64,000 bases of DNA from Chryseobacterium gambrini (GTDB taxonomy: Bacteria > Bacteroidota > Bacteroidia > Flavobacteriales > Weeksellaceae). Each line of letters starts with the position of its first letter. Position 1 is the first letter of the stretch. Under the pieces are notes generated by a model. The model had not been told where the DNA came from. It worked only from the letters and a program-made list of their open reading frames with translations, and ran no database searches. Made by a program: the position numbers and the translations under genes. This document shows, piece after piece, positions 29,054-37,162 of the stretch. The stretch spans positions 62,001-126,000 of the forward strand of contig NZ_FTOV01000004.1 of NCBI RefSeq assembly GCF_900156825.1, read 5' to 3'.

Positions 29054-29896
29054 ATGAAAACCTTTTTCACCATTCTGTTTGTATTCGTTGTTCAGATTTT
29101 CTCTGCGCAGGAAGACGATTACGTGTACGCAAACGGAGTTTTCGATTTTGAAGAAAATAAAACACAGAAAATATTCACGGACTGGACGAGAATAAGACAG
29201 TCTCCGAATATTACTTCTCCAATTTTAGATTCTTTGCAGAGCAATCAGCAGATTTTAATTCTCAAAAAAGACGAAACGATCCTTAAATTAGGCGAAAGAA
29301 GAGCGAACTGGTTTAAAATTTCTTATCAGAAAGGCGATTCAACTTCAGAAGGCTACGTTTGGGGCGGAAATCTGTGTGTAGGATACAGAAATAAGAATGG
29401 CTACGATTTTCTTTTCGGTCTCACCAAAACGTTAGCGAAAAAAAATCTTGATTTTAACGGAACCATTCATCAGAATTATGCTTCTGTAAAAGTTATGGAA
29501 GAAAATACACTGATTGATGAGGTTTCTTTTGAAACAGGTTCGGGAGAAAGTTTAAGCTACGGAAGTTTTGCAATGGAAAGCAATCATAAGCTGAAAAATG
29601 TTGAACTGACTTTAAAAGTTATTGTTTCGGGGGAAGCCTGTGGAATTCCAAGTTATGATCAATATATTTTGTTTAGAAATAAAAAGCTGATAGCTTTACC
29701 TCAGTTAATGAGCGTTGGTGATGCCGATGTTTATTACCATTCTGAAGAATTTGTCTTCCCGAATGACAAAGGCGGAATTCCCAATGCTTTCATCTTTAAA
29801 ATGGAAGAAATGGAAAAGGATGACAGAGATCGTGAAAAGAAGAAGAAAGCTTCTAAAACATATATTTGGGACGGGAGTTCTTATCGTTTGAAGTAA
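29054..29896 (+). CDS. Secreted SH3-domain protein of unknown function
   Basis: This 280-residue protein has a signal peptide (cleavage about IFSAQ, 16-20). A bacterial SH3-like region (about 38-105) shows the pattern WTRIRQSPN...ILDSLQSNQQILIL...WFKISYQ...GYVWGGNL. The middle and C-terminal parts are beta-rich and unrecognised, and a lysine-rich stretch (DREKKKKASKTY) lies near the end. Bacterial SH3 domains often bind peptidoglycan peptides, so a cell-wall or periplasmic role is plausible but unproven. It is a single gene with a low-complexity AACCTC-rich leader just upstream (28998-29048). Confidence 0.75.
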   Translation: MKTFFTILFVFVVQIFSAQEDDYVYANGVFDFEENKTQKIFTDWTRIRQSPNITSPILDSLQSNQQILILKKDETILKLGERRANWFKISYQKGDSTSEGYVWGGNLCVGYRNKNGYDFLFGLTKTLAKKNLDFNGTIHQNYASVKVMEENTLIDEVSFETGSGESLSYGSFAMESNHKLKNVELTLKVIVSGEACGIPSYDQYILFRNKKLIALPQLMSVGDADVYYHSEEFVFPNDKGGIPNAFIFKMEEMEKDDRDREKKKKASKTYIWDGSSYRLK

Positions 29897-30144
29897 AGTC
29901 AAAATAGGTTGTCAAAAGTCAAACTATTTGACTTTTGTCATTCTGAGAGCAGCGAAGAATCTCTAAAATCAAATAATTAAGATTCTTCACTATATTCAGA
30001 ACTTACTTTATTTGTTTAAGGTTATAATGTAACTGTAAGTTATTTTTAATTTCTCATTGCAATATTCCATAATTATTATTTCCTCCTTTTCATAAAAAGA
30101 AGGAAATAATAATTTGCAAATTTGTATAAATCTAAATATATTTT
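29897..30144. other. Intergenic region with repeat fragment and AT-rich hairpin
   Basis: A fragment at 29938-29990 carries GTCATTCTGA and GAATCTCT, relatives of the 26.7-kb repeats. A perfect 14-bp inverted repeat (AATTATTATTTCCT at 30071-30084 and its complement at 30101-30114) forms a long AT-rich hairpin with a 16-nt loop. No gene is seen here. Confidence 0.6.
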
Positions 30145-30252
30145 TTAAAACTCTTGAGAAAGTAATTGCTTTTTGTCTTTTTTTAAATTATTTTCCTTTA
30201 TAAGTTTTTGTATTCTTTGTTCTACATAAAGTTTTACTTGTTTCTTTGTCAT
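30145..30252 (-). CDS. Possible small basic protein, 35 aa
   Basis: A short open frame starts at 30252 (MTKKQVKLYVEQRIQKLI) and ends in LLSQEF. It is lysine-rich and helical, with no signal peptide. An A-rich leader (AAATAAATAAAACA) precedes it, like many starts in this genome, and AATCTTTG, one base off the -7 box, lies upstream. I recognise no family. It may be real or a chance frame in AT-rich DNA; it lies just upstream of the rearranged tRNA block. Confidence 0.35.
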   Translation of the reverse strand: MTKKQVKLYVEQRIQKLIKENNLKKDKKQLLSQEF

Positions 30253-30404
30253 AAATTTGTTTTATTTATTTCACAAAGATTTGTCTTTTAATTTATTGTC
30301 TATCAGAGTGAACTGAAAAAAAATAAAAAATATAGTTATTAATTTATAGTGTGATGCTAATTGTAATAGGTGGATTATGCATTTTTTGCAAAAAATGTAT
30401 TAAA

Positions 30405-30432
30405 AAACCTCATAACAAAAGCTATGAGGTTT
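30405..30432 (-). terminator. Terminator after the broken tRNA-Arg copy
   Basis: A 10-bp stem AAACCTCATA / TATGAGGTTT with an 8-nt loop and T run on the minus strand. The same hairpin follows both intact tRNA-Arg genes (30761-30787 and 31970-31995). Confidence 0.75.
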
Positions 30433-30435
30433 CTG

Positions 30436-30864
<429 letters not shown>

Positions 30865-30872
30865 TAAAATTG

Positions 30873-30947
30873 TCGGGGCGGCAGGATTCGAACCTGCGAC
30901 CTCCTGGTCCCAAACCAGGCGCGATGACCGGACTACGCTACGCCCCG
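30873..30947 (-). tRNA. tRNA-Pro (anticodon TGG), copy 1
   Basis: A 75-nt cloverleaf: acceptor CGGGGCG / CGCCCCG with discriminator A, anticodon stem CCTGG/CCAGG with loop TTTGGGA (anticodon TGG), T arm GCAGG-TTCGAAT-CCTGC. Lies 8 nt upstream of tRNA-Arg copy 1 on one transcript and is identical to the copy at 32123-32197. Confidence 0.95.
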
Positions 30948-30993
30948 ATTGAGGTCATCTTTTTAACAAGAATTACCTTGTTTTTTGTGGTTG

Positions 30994-31001
30994 CAAATGT
31001 A
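30994..31001 (-). promoter_or_regulatory. -7 box of the Pro-Arg tRNA unit (copy 1)
   Basis: On the minus strand TACATTTG matches TAnnTTTG exactly, 46 bp upstream of tRNA-Pro. A CTTT sits at about the -33 position, a partial match. Confidence 0.6.
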
Positions 31002-31115
31002 TAACCTTTTTTTGAATTATGAAAGTAAAATTGAAATAATTTTCTATTAAATTTTTCAATGTCCTTTTTTATTATCTTTACCTTATTAGTAACCATTATT
31101 TTAGATGAAATTTAA

Positions 31116-31481
31116 ATGAAAAAGAAACTTTTGCTTTTATTCCTTATTTCCCTTGTTATTTCATTTATTTCTAATTTTTATATTGAACAAAAGCTATACG
31201 AAACTTTTTCAAAAATAAAAACAGAAAACCTCATGAATTTAGAGCATCATTCCAATAAAAATTTCTATCAATACGGAATTGAAAATATAGGTGAAAATTT
31301 ACAGCAGGAATTGGTAGAAATGAAAATTGATGAATGCAGACTGAATGTCGGAAAAGATTTATTTTACATATTTCAGGATAAAGTTGTTTATATCGGAAAT
31401 GGTAAAAAATGCTTAATGATAAAGGTTGGTTATCATTTTTATGGGGCTGTGTTTTATATCAAAGGATTTCAGAACATCTAA
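31116..31481 (+). CDS. Hypothetical membrane-anchored protein, 121 aa
   Basis: The protein starts MKKKLLLLFLISLVISFISNF, a single N-terminal hydrophobic segment that could be an uncleaved anchor or signal peptide. It is followed by a lysine- and asparagine-rich soluble part with two cysteines (DECRLNVG, GKKCLMIKV). I recognise no family. It lies between the two tRNA Pro-Arg copies, on the opposite strand, with one other orphan gene. That position and its AT-rich composition suggest recent acquisition, but this is only inference. Confidence 0.6.
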   Translation: MKKKLLLLFLISLVISFISNFYIEQKLYETFSKIKTENLMNLEHHSNKNFYQYGIENIGENLQQELVEMKIDECRLNVGKDLFYIFQDKVVYIGNGKKCLMIKVGYHFYGAVFYIKGFQNI

Positions 31482-31538
31482 ATTCATAATTCTGCGGAGC
31501 AAAACATAATGTGAGAGTTGAAAGCTAAATTAAAACAA

Positions 31539-31922
31539 ATGACCATTACTAAGTTACATATAATTGATTGGTATGACGATATTATTACATCAGTAGTTTC
31601 GTTTGAAAAGGAGGTGTATTTATTTCATTGTATTGACAAGAACTTTAAAACTCATGAGAAGACATACTATTGCGTGAAGATCGATGAAATATCATTCTTA
31701 CGGATTGAATCAATTCTGGTAAACCTTAAGAGGTTTAAGAGAAAAGAGTGGAATATTATTAATGAATTTTTTAGAAGTAATAATAAAAAAGAGAATGCTT
31801 TTTTAGTAAAATCAACATCTTTATCAATGGGTGAAAATATTGTTTTTCATGAATTAGAAGCCTCGGATTTGTTAAGGGAAATTAAATTTCCATTTGATGT
31901 TTCTGTTCTGTATGAAGTTTGA
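31539..31922 (+). CDS. Hypothetical protein, 127 aa
   Basis: The likely start is ATG at 31539 (MTITKLHIIDWYDD); a TTG seven codons upstream keeps the frame open but is not needed. The protein is soluble, with aromatic and lysine-rich stretches (EKEVYLFHCIDKNF, KRFKRKEWNIINEFF). I recognise no family. The beginning, ITKLHIIDWYDDIITSVV, resembles small proteins that repeat a beta-strand DWYDG-type opening in Bacteroidota, but that is a loose impression. It is the second of two orphan genes inserted between the duplicated tRNA blocks. Confidence 0.55.
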   Translation: MTITKLHIIDWYDDIITSVVSFEKEVYLFHCIDKNFKTHEKTYYCVKIDEISFLRIESILVNLKRFKRKEWNIINEFFRSNNKKENAFLVKSTSLSMGENIVFHELEASDLLREIKFPFDVSVLYEV

Positions 31923-31969
31923 GTGATGTAGATTGATGAGTAAAAAATATAAAGTTAATATAAACAAAA

Positions 31970-31995
31970 AACCTCATAACAAAAGCTATGAGGTT
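31970..31995 (-). terminator. Terminator after tRNA-Arg (copy 2)
   Basis: A 9-bp stem AACCTCATA / TATGAGGTT with an 8-nt loop and a T run on the minus strand; same family as at 30405 and 30761. Confidence 0.8.
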
Positions 31996-31999
31996 TTTG

Positions 32000-32073
32000 T
32001 GAGCGCGAAAGGATTCGAACCTTTGACCGTCTGCTTAGAAGGCAGATGCTCTATCCAGCTGAGCTACGCACCC
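32000..32073 (-). tRNA. tRNA-Arg (anticodon TCT), copy 2
   Basis: 74 nt, same sequence and structure as 30791-30864. Last gene of the Ser-Pro-Arg tRNA transcript. Confidence 0.95.
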
Positions 32074-32122
32074 ATTATAAAGTTGATTCCCGCTTAGTTA
32101 GTAGATAAGCGCGTTAAAAAAG

Positions 32123-32197
32123 TCGGGGCGGCAGGATTCGAACCTGCGACCTCCTGGTCCCAAACCAGGCGCGATGACCGGACTACGCTACGCCCCG
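32123..32197 (-). tRNA. tRNA-Pro (anticodon TGG), copy 2
   Basis: 75 nt, same sequence as 30873-30947. Here the spacer to tRNA-Arg is 49 nt instead of 8, so the two Pro-Arg copies differ by an indel. Confidence 0.95.
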
Positions 32198-32215
32198 AAA
32201 AGATATATAGAAAAG

Positions 32216-32300
32216 CGGAGGGTAAGGGATTCGAACCCTTGCGACACTTTCGCGTCGACAGTTTAGCAAACTGCTCCGTTAACCACTCCGGCAACCCTCC
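32216..32300 (-). tRNA. tRNA-Ser (anticodon GCT)
   Basis: An 85-nt class II tRNA: acceptor GGAGGGT / ACCCTCC with discriminator G, anticodon loop TTGCTAA (anticodon GCT), long variable arm with stem GTCG...CGAC-like pairing (CGACGCGAAAGTGTCG), T arm AAGGG-TTCGAAT-CCCTT. First gene of the Ser-Pro-Arg unit. Confidence 0.95.
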
Positions 32301-32345
32301 TGTTTATCTTATTTTTTAATGATCGTTGTTCCTTTATTGCGAGTG

Positions 32346-32377
32346 CAAATATAGAACAGATTTCTTTATTTACCAAA
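32346..32377 (-). promoter_or_regulatory. Promoter of the Ser-Pro-Arg tRNA unit
   Basis: On the minus strand: -33 TTTG (32374-32377), 20-bp spacer, -7 TATATTTG (32346-32353). Both parts match the Bacteroidota consensus and lie 46 bp upstream of tRNA-Ser. This is the clearest two-part promoter in the window. Confidence 0.8.
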
Positions 32378-32399
32378 TATTTTTCAAGAAAAATTTGTG

Positions 32400-32407
32400 T
32401 ATTTTTG
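32400..32407 (+). promoter_or_regulatory. -7 box of the amidase gene
   Basis: TATTTTTG, a perfect TAnnTTTG, 29 bp before the start at 32437. It lies inside the spurious N-terminal extension of the open frame. Confidence 0.5.
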
Positions 32408-32436
32408 AGGTAATAAACAACAAAAAAAGTAAACAA

Positions 32437-33465
32437 ATGCGTAATACATTATATATCATCGGATTAAGTTCTTTGATTTTTTCCTGCACTTCTCAGCAAA
32501 ATGCCAAAAAAAAACAATACATCCCGAGAACCCCTTCAGTACAGCCGAAAACAGCAGGGCAGACTTCAGCTAATGATAAGCCAAAACCAAAAATCACTTC
32601 CGATCATGGAGTAGAATTTTTTACGACCAATATTGCAGATATTACTAAAAATGACAACACCGCAAGTTATGGTTCTATTGTTTCTGCAAAACCCGCAGGT
32701 TATAAAGTGGTGAAAACTTACTTTCCGGCAATTGCACAGAATTTCAGACAGCGATATTTAATCTTACATTATACAGCTTTACCGGACGATAAATCCATTA
32801 CCGTATTATCTCAGCAGGCGGTAAGTGCACATTATCTTGTAAATAATACAGGAGATAACGAAATTTATCAGTTGGTAGATGAAAATAAGCGTTCGTATCA
32901 TGCCGGAGTAAGCGCTTGGAGAGCCGATAAAAACCTTAATGATACATCTATTGGAATTGAGATTGTAAATTCAGGATTCACCACAGGTGCTGCAGGAAAA
33001 AGAACTTTCATGCCTTTTGATGAGGCTCAGGTGAAAAAAGTAGCCGCTTTGGTGAAAGATATTGTGGCGAGATATAATATTCCGGCAACCAATATTCTGG
33101 CACATTCAGATATTGCCCCTACAAGAAAACAGGATCCGGGACCTTTATTTCCATGGAAAAAATTATACGACGAATACCAGATCGGAATGTGGTATGATGA
33201 TGCCGTGAAGCAAAGTTTCTATGATCTGGCAACATCTACGGATTTCCAGTCAAAATACAACGATCCGACGTTTATTTTCAATGTTCAGACGCAGTTGCAG
33301 AAATTCGGGTATGCCTTGGATCTGAGCGGTAAATGGGATGATGCTACGAAAAAAACAATAGAAGCATTCCAGTATCACTTCAGACCGCAGAATTACGACG
33401 GAATAATGGACGCGGAAACCTTCTCCATATTGCAGGCTTTAAACGTAAAATATCCTACAAAATAA
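32437..33465 (+). CDS. N-acetylmuramoyl-L-alanine amidase lipoprotein (AmiD-like)
   Basis: The start at 32437 gives 342 residues; the upstream extension contains the promoter and is rejected. A lipoprotein signal with lipobox IFSC (C17) is followed by a low-complexity linker and an Amidase_2 domain (about 90-240). Zinc ligands are H111 (LHYTA), H223 (AHSD) and D233 (DPGP), with E175 (GIEIVN) the probable catalytic acid. The C-terminal part (about 265-340, VQTQLQKFGY...KTIEAFQYHF...GIMDAET) is a peptidoglycan-binding domain. The arrangement matches AmiD, an outer-membrane lipoprotein that cleaves the amide between muramic acid and peptide during wall recycling. A terminator follows. Confidence 0.93.
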   Translation: MRNTLYIIGLSSLIFSCTSQQNAKKKQYIPRTPSVQPKTAGQTSANDKPKPKITSDHGVEFFTTNIADITKNDNTASYGSIVSAKPAGYKVVKTYFPAIAQNFRQRYLILHYTALPDDKSITVLSQQAVSAHYLVNNTGDNEIYQLVDENKRSYHAGVSAWRADKNLNDTSIGIEIVNSGFTTGAAGKRTFMPFDEAQVKKVAALVKDIVARYNIPATNILAHSDIAPTRKQDPGPLFPWKKLYDEYQIGMWYDDAVKQSFYDLATSTDFQSKYNDPTFIFNVQTQLQKFGYALDLSGKWDDATKKTIEAFQYHFRPQNYDGIMDAETFSILQALNVKYPTK

Positions 33466-33475
33466 ATAAGGAAAG

Positions 33476-33498
33476 CGCATCGGTTTCGGTGCGTTTTT
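33476..33498 (+). terminator. Rho-independent terminator of the amidase gene
   Basis: A 7-bp stem with one wobble (CGCATCG / CGGTGCG), 4-nt loop and five T residues, 10 bp after the stop. Confidence 0.8.
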
Positions 33499-33536
33499 GC
33501 TATCTTTAAAGTCTCAAAATAATTAAAAAATCTGTA

Positions 33537-34937
33537 ATGGAAAATTTCAGGAAAGAAAGCGATTTGCTGGGAGAATTAGAAGTTCCGGTGAATGCTTATT
33601 ATGGAGTACAGACGCAAAGAGCGATTAATAATTTTAAAATTTCAGGACAGCTTTTATCTTCATATCCGGAGTTCATCAAAGGGTTGGCTTTCGTAAAAAA
33701 AGCGGCAGCCAAAACCAATTATGAGCTGGGTCTGCTGGATGAAAATTTATATCATACCATTGCTGAAGTTTGTGATGAATTAATAAACGGAGAACTGCAC
33801 GACCAGTTTCCGGTGGATATGATTCAAGGTGGGGCAGGAACTTCCATCAACATGAACGCCAATGAAGTAATTGCCAACCGTGTTCTGGAAAAACTTGGGA
33901 AAAATAAAGGACAGTATGAATTCTGTTCACCCAACGATCATATCAATCTTTCCCAGTCTACCAACGATGCTTATCCTACGGCAATTAAAATGGGACTGCT
34001 TCAGATGAACATTTCTCTTGTAGAAAAACTGGAGAAAATCGTTGAAGCTTTCAGATCGAAAGGGAAAGAATTTCAGGATGTTATCAAAATGGGAAGAACG
34101 CAGCTTCAGGATGCGGTTCCTATGACTTTGGGACAGGAATTTGAAGCCTTTGCAGCTACTTTGGAAGAAGATATTTCTAAATTAAATAATAACGCCAATC
34201 TTTTTGTAGAAGTTAATATGGGTGCCACTGCGATCGGGACAGGAATTAATGCTCCGGTTGGATATGCAACACTCTGTGCTAAAAATTTAGCGCAGTTAAC
34301 AGGTTTTCCTGTCGTTTCAGCGCCGGATCTGGTAGAAGCAACGCCGGATACAGGTTCTTATGTGATCTATTCATCCGCAATGAAACGTCTTGCTGTTAAA
34401 CTATCAAAAATCTGCAACGATTTAAGATTGCTTGCTTCAGGACCGAGAGCCGGATTGTCGGAAATCAATTTACCTCCGATGCAGCCGGGATCATCTATTA
34501 TGCCGGGAAAAGTAAATCCTGTGATTCCGGAAGTGGTTAATCAGGTTTGTTTTAAAGTGTTCGGAAATGATCTTACGGTAACTTTTGCAGCAGAAGCAGG
34601 ACAACTGCAGCTCAATGTAATGGAACCTGTACTTTCTCACGCGATCATGGAAAATATTCACTTTTTAGGCAATGCTTTGGATACGCTTCGTGAAAAATGT
34701 ATCGTCGGAGTTACGGCAAATAAAGAAGTCTGCCTGAATATGGTGAAACACAGCATCGGAATCGTAACCGCCTTAAATCCTTACATCGGCTACAAACAAT
34801 CCACAGCGATTGCCAAAGAAGCTTTGGAAACAGGAAAAAGTGTCTACAATTTAGTATTGGAAAAAGGACTTCTTTCTCAGGAGAAACTGGATGAAATCCT
34901 TGATCCTAAAAATATGCTGAAACCCCACAACAAATAA
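33537..34937 (+). CDS. aspA: Aspartate ammonia-lyase
   Basis: This 466-residue protein is full length for aspartase. The fumarase/aspartase signature loop GSSIMPGKVNP (318-328) contains the catalytic serine, and the substrate-binding TSxNMNxNE motif (SINMNANEVIANR) and QSTNDAYPTA (140-149) are present. Residues around the active site favour aspartase over fumarase (KVNPVIPEVVNQVCF), although the two are close. It deaminates L-aspartate to fumarate plus ammonia, feeding amino-acid carbon into the TCA cycle. It is a single gene, with a long hairpin after the stop (34948-34994). Confidence 0.93.
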   Translation: MENFRKESDLLGELEVPVNAYYGVQTQRAINNFKISGQLLSSYPEFIKGLAFVKKAAAKTNYELGLLDENLYHTIAEVCDELINGELHDQFPVDMIQGGAGTSINMNANEVIANRVLEKLGKNKGQYEFCSPNDHINLSQSTNDAYPTAIKMGLLQMNISLVEKLEKIVEAFRSKGKEFQDVIKMGRTQLQDAVPMTLGQEFEAFAATLEEDISKLNNNANLFVEVNMGATAIGTGINAPVGYATLCAKNLAQLTGFPVVSAPDLVEATPDTGSYVIYSSAMKRLAVKLSKICNDLRLLASGPRAGLSEINLPPMQPGSSIMPGKVNPVIPEVVNQVCFKVFGNDLTVTFAAEAGQLQLNVMEPVLSHAIMENIHFLGNALDTLREKCIVGVTANKEVCLNMVKHSIGIVTALNPYIGYKQSTAIAKEALETGKSVYNLVLEKGLLSQEKLDEILDPKNMLKPHNK

Positions 34938-34947
34938 TAGTAACGGT

Positions 34948-34994
34948 AAGCGATAAATGATTAAAATCTAACCCGATTTTATCAGTTATCGCTT
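34948..34994 (+). repeat. Two-tier hairpin after aspA
   Basis: AAGCGATAA pairs with TTATCGCTT, and an inner TAAAATC pairs with GATTTTA around a CTAACCC-like loop. There is no T run, so it is a weak terminator or a spacer palindrome. Confidence 0.55.
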
Positions 34995-35019
34995 ATTATT
35001 CATCATTTATATTTTTCTT

Positions 35020-35874
35020 TTGAGATTTTTAATCATCATTCCTGCACATAACGAAGAAAACAATCTTCCTTTTACATTAGATTCTTTACAACAGCAGAGT
35101 TTTAAGGATTTTAAAGTCGTGGTCGTTAATGACGGTTCTACAGACGGAACTTCGGAAGTCATCAGAAAATATACAGATCATGATTCAAGATTTGAAACGA
35201 TTGATCTTCAGAAATCTGCGCATCAACCCGGTTCAAAAGTAGTCAATGCTTTTAAAAATGGCTTGAATACTCAGAATATAGAGGATTTTGAGATCATCTG
35301 TAAATTTGATGCAGATATCATTTTATCGGAAGATTATCTTGAAACGGTAGAAAATGCATTCAGAAATAATCCGAAATACGGCTTGGTCGGCGGTTTACTG
35401 TACGTTGAAAAAGACGGAGAATGGATCTATGAAGGAAATTCCAACAAACATCATGTTCGTGGTCCGATGAAAGCGTACAGAAAAGAAAGTTTTATCGGGA
35501 TGAAAGGCATTCGTGAAACTTTGGGATGGGACAATATCGATGCCATTTTGCTGGAAAATCTGGGCTGGAAAGAAATTGTTCTGCCGGAACTTCACGTGAA
35601 ATTAATTAAAGTAAAAGGAGCAGATTATACCATAAAACCGGCAGATTACTACGGAAAATATTTTTATTTTTTAGGACTGAACCGGTTTTTAGCCTACATT
35701 GCTTCCTCAAAAGAAGCCATGAAAAGCAAATCGGCTGCGTTTTTCTTTTCAATCATTAAATCGTATGAAAACTGCCGTTCTCAGAAGTTAGAACTGAAAA
35801 TTTCAAAAGAGGAACAGAGAGTCATCAACAATCAGCGCTGGAATATGCTGAAGAAAAAATGGCTGAAAATATAG
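35020..35874 (+). CDS. Family 2 glycosyltransferase (GT-A fold)
   Basis: This 284-residue protein starts with TTG at 35020 (TTG AGA TTT TTA); no in-frame ATG lies upstream, and the family start IIPAHNEENNLP follows at once, so TTG is required. It carries NDGST (37-41) and the metal- and nucleotide-sugar-binding DAD (97-99, CKFDAD). It has no clear membrane segment except a weak one near the C-terminus (FYFLGLNRFLAYI). It is probably cytoplasmic or peripheral and adds a sugar to a lipid-linked glycan. The same-strand neighbour and the flippase and methyltransferase genes opposite point to a surface polysaccharide cluster. Confidence 0.88.
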   Translation: MRFLIIIPAHNEENNLPFTLDSLQQQSFKDFKVVVVNDGSTDGTSEVIRKYTDHDSRFETIDLQKSAHQPGSKVVNAFKNGLNTQNIEDFEIICKFDADIILSEDYLETVENAFRNNPKYGLVGGLLYVEKDGEWIYEGNSNKHHVRGPMKAYRKESFIGMKGIRETLGWDNIDAILLENLGWKEIVLPELHVKLIKVKGADYTIKPADYYGKYFYFLGLNRFLAYIASSKEAMKSKSAAFFFSIIKSYENCRSQKLELKISKEEQRVINNQRWNMLKKKWLKI

Positions 35875-35891
35875 TTGCAAAATTTTAGATT

Positions 35892-36075
35892 TGTCATTCA
35901 GAACAAAGCAAAATGTAGTGAAGAATATAAAAAGCAGATTTCTCCTATCGTCGAAATGACAGTTTAAACTGCATTCCTTTGCTAAGTGAATAGTTTATGC
36001 TGAGCTTGTCGAAGTATCTTTGTGAACGAAAATAAATGTAAAGTGAAACAAAAAACTTTTTGATCTTTGCGTAAA
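35892..36075. repeat. Decayed single copy of the dispersed intergenic repeat
   Basis: The segment contains GTCATTC near the start, GATTTCTCC...GTCGAAATGACAG, AAGTGAATAG, the phrase CTGAGCTTGTCGAAGTATC, TTTGTGAACGAA and CTTTGCGTAAAAA, in the same order as in the 26.8-28.1 kb array units but heavily diverged. No gene is seen. Confidence 0.6.
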
Positions 36076-36094
36076 AATTTCTAAAAATAAACCT

Positions 36095-37162
36095 TTGAAA
36101 AAAATAGCCTACATAGAAATTGATACCCACGCGGAAATTGCTCAGGATTTTATCAATGTAATGAGCGGTTCCGGAGAATTTACCATAGATTATTATTTTT
36201 CAAAAAAGATAAAAGATCAGATCATTGAATCCGGAGAGAATATTTTTCTGTCGGACAGTTCAATGATTTTGGATCAGCTGAAATTACAAAGATATGATGT
36301 AATTATCATCGGAACGGTTCACCGTTATTTCAATACTTTCCTTGCGATTGTAAAAAAATACAATGCTTCCGTAATCGTTCACAATATGAACTTTATGAAA
36401 TCTTCAAAGTTCAGCCTTATCAAAAGTATTTTCAAAGAAGATCAGATATACAGACTGAAATTGTTGTGGAAAGAAGGTCTGTTAAATTCATCAAAAGTCT
36501 ATCAGACAGCAAAAAAACGATTGGTTTTGGATGAAGAGTTGAGTTCTGAAAGATTTAGATTTTTACCTCTTTTTTACACTAAAAATTTTAAAAAACCGGA
36601 AAATAAAGTGTTAACCATTATAATTCCGGGTGGAGTTTCCCAACAAAGAAGAGATTATAAAAGAGTTTTTTCGACGATAAATAATCTTGAAAAGTTAAAT
36701 GAACATTTAGATCCTGAAAATAAATTCATTGAATTTGTCTTTTTAGGAAGAGCAAAAAATCAAGAATTAAAAGATATTATAGATCTGGAACGTTCATTGA
36801 AATATATCAATATTACCTATTTTTCAGAGAGGGTTACTCAAACCGATTTCGAAGACTGGATGCAGAAAGCGGACGTTTTGTGGTGTCCTATTCAGCAGAA
36901 AACTACGTTTTTCAGTCAGGAAGAAATTTATGGCAAAACAAAAATGACGGGAAATCTTGGAGATGCCATCAAATTTGGAAAACAAGCTATTTTTCCTTCA
37001 AATTATGCTTCAAAATTAGATTTTATTGTTCCTGAGCAAAAAGATATTCTGGAGCAGTTTAAATCACTCAAAAACAATCAGTTCGACTTTCAAAAAGAAT
37101 TCAATAAAAAATCTGTTCAGCAAAAACTCGAAAAGCTATTAAACGAATTAATTTCTATTTAA
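36095..37162 (+). CDS. Putative glycosyltransferase-like protein, 355 aa
   Basis: The frame opens with TTG at 36095 (TTG AAA AAA ATA GCC) and no ATG is near. The protein lacks a signal peptide and has a two-domain alpha/beta look: an N-terminal Rossmann-like half (KIAYIEIDTHAEIAQDF, YDVIIIGTVHRYF) and a C-terminal half beginning LTIIIPGGVSQQRRDY with FVFLGRAK and ADVLWCPIQ, as in GT-B glycosyltransferases. The assignment is by fold impression only. It lies 220 bp after a GT2 gene, and its 3' end overlaps the convergent flippase gene by 8 bp, which supports a role in surface polysaccharide synthesis. Confidence 0.65.
   Translation: MKKIAYIEIDTHAEIAQDFINVMSGSGEFTIDYYFSKKIKDQIIESGENIFLSDSSMILDQLKLQRYDVIIIGTVHRYFNTFLAIVKKYNASVIVHNMNFMKSSKFSLIKSIFKEDQIYRLKLLWKEGLLNSSKVYQTAKKRLVLDEELSSERFRFLPLFYTKNFKKPENKVLTIIIPGGVSQQRRDYKRVFSTINNLEKLNEHLDPENKFIEFVFLGRAKNQELKDIIDLERSLKYINITYFSERVTQTDFEDWMQKADVLWCPIQQKTTFFSQEEIYGKTKMTGNLGDAIKFGKQAIFPSNYASKLDFIVPEQKDILEQFKSLKNNQFDFQKEFNKKSVQQKLEKLLNELISI

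Noticed and set aside
31518..31538. TTG start seven codons before 31539
   Set aside because: An ATG at 31539 is available and the extra residues add no recognisable feature.
32326..32436. 37-residue N-terminal extension of the amidase
   Set aside because: It contains the perfect -7 box at 32400 and would remove the lipoprotein signal; ATG at 32437 gives a proper lipobox.
35591..35600. TTCACGTGAA as a parS core near parAB
   Set aside because: It matches only the inner part of the parS palindrome, lies inside the GT2 coding sequence in frame, and is about 24 kb from parB; the outer bases do not match.
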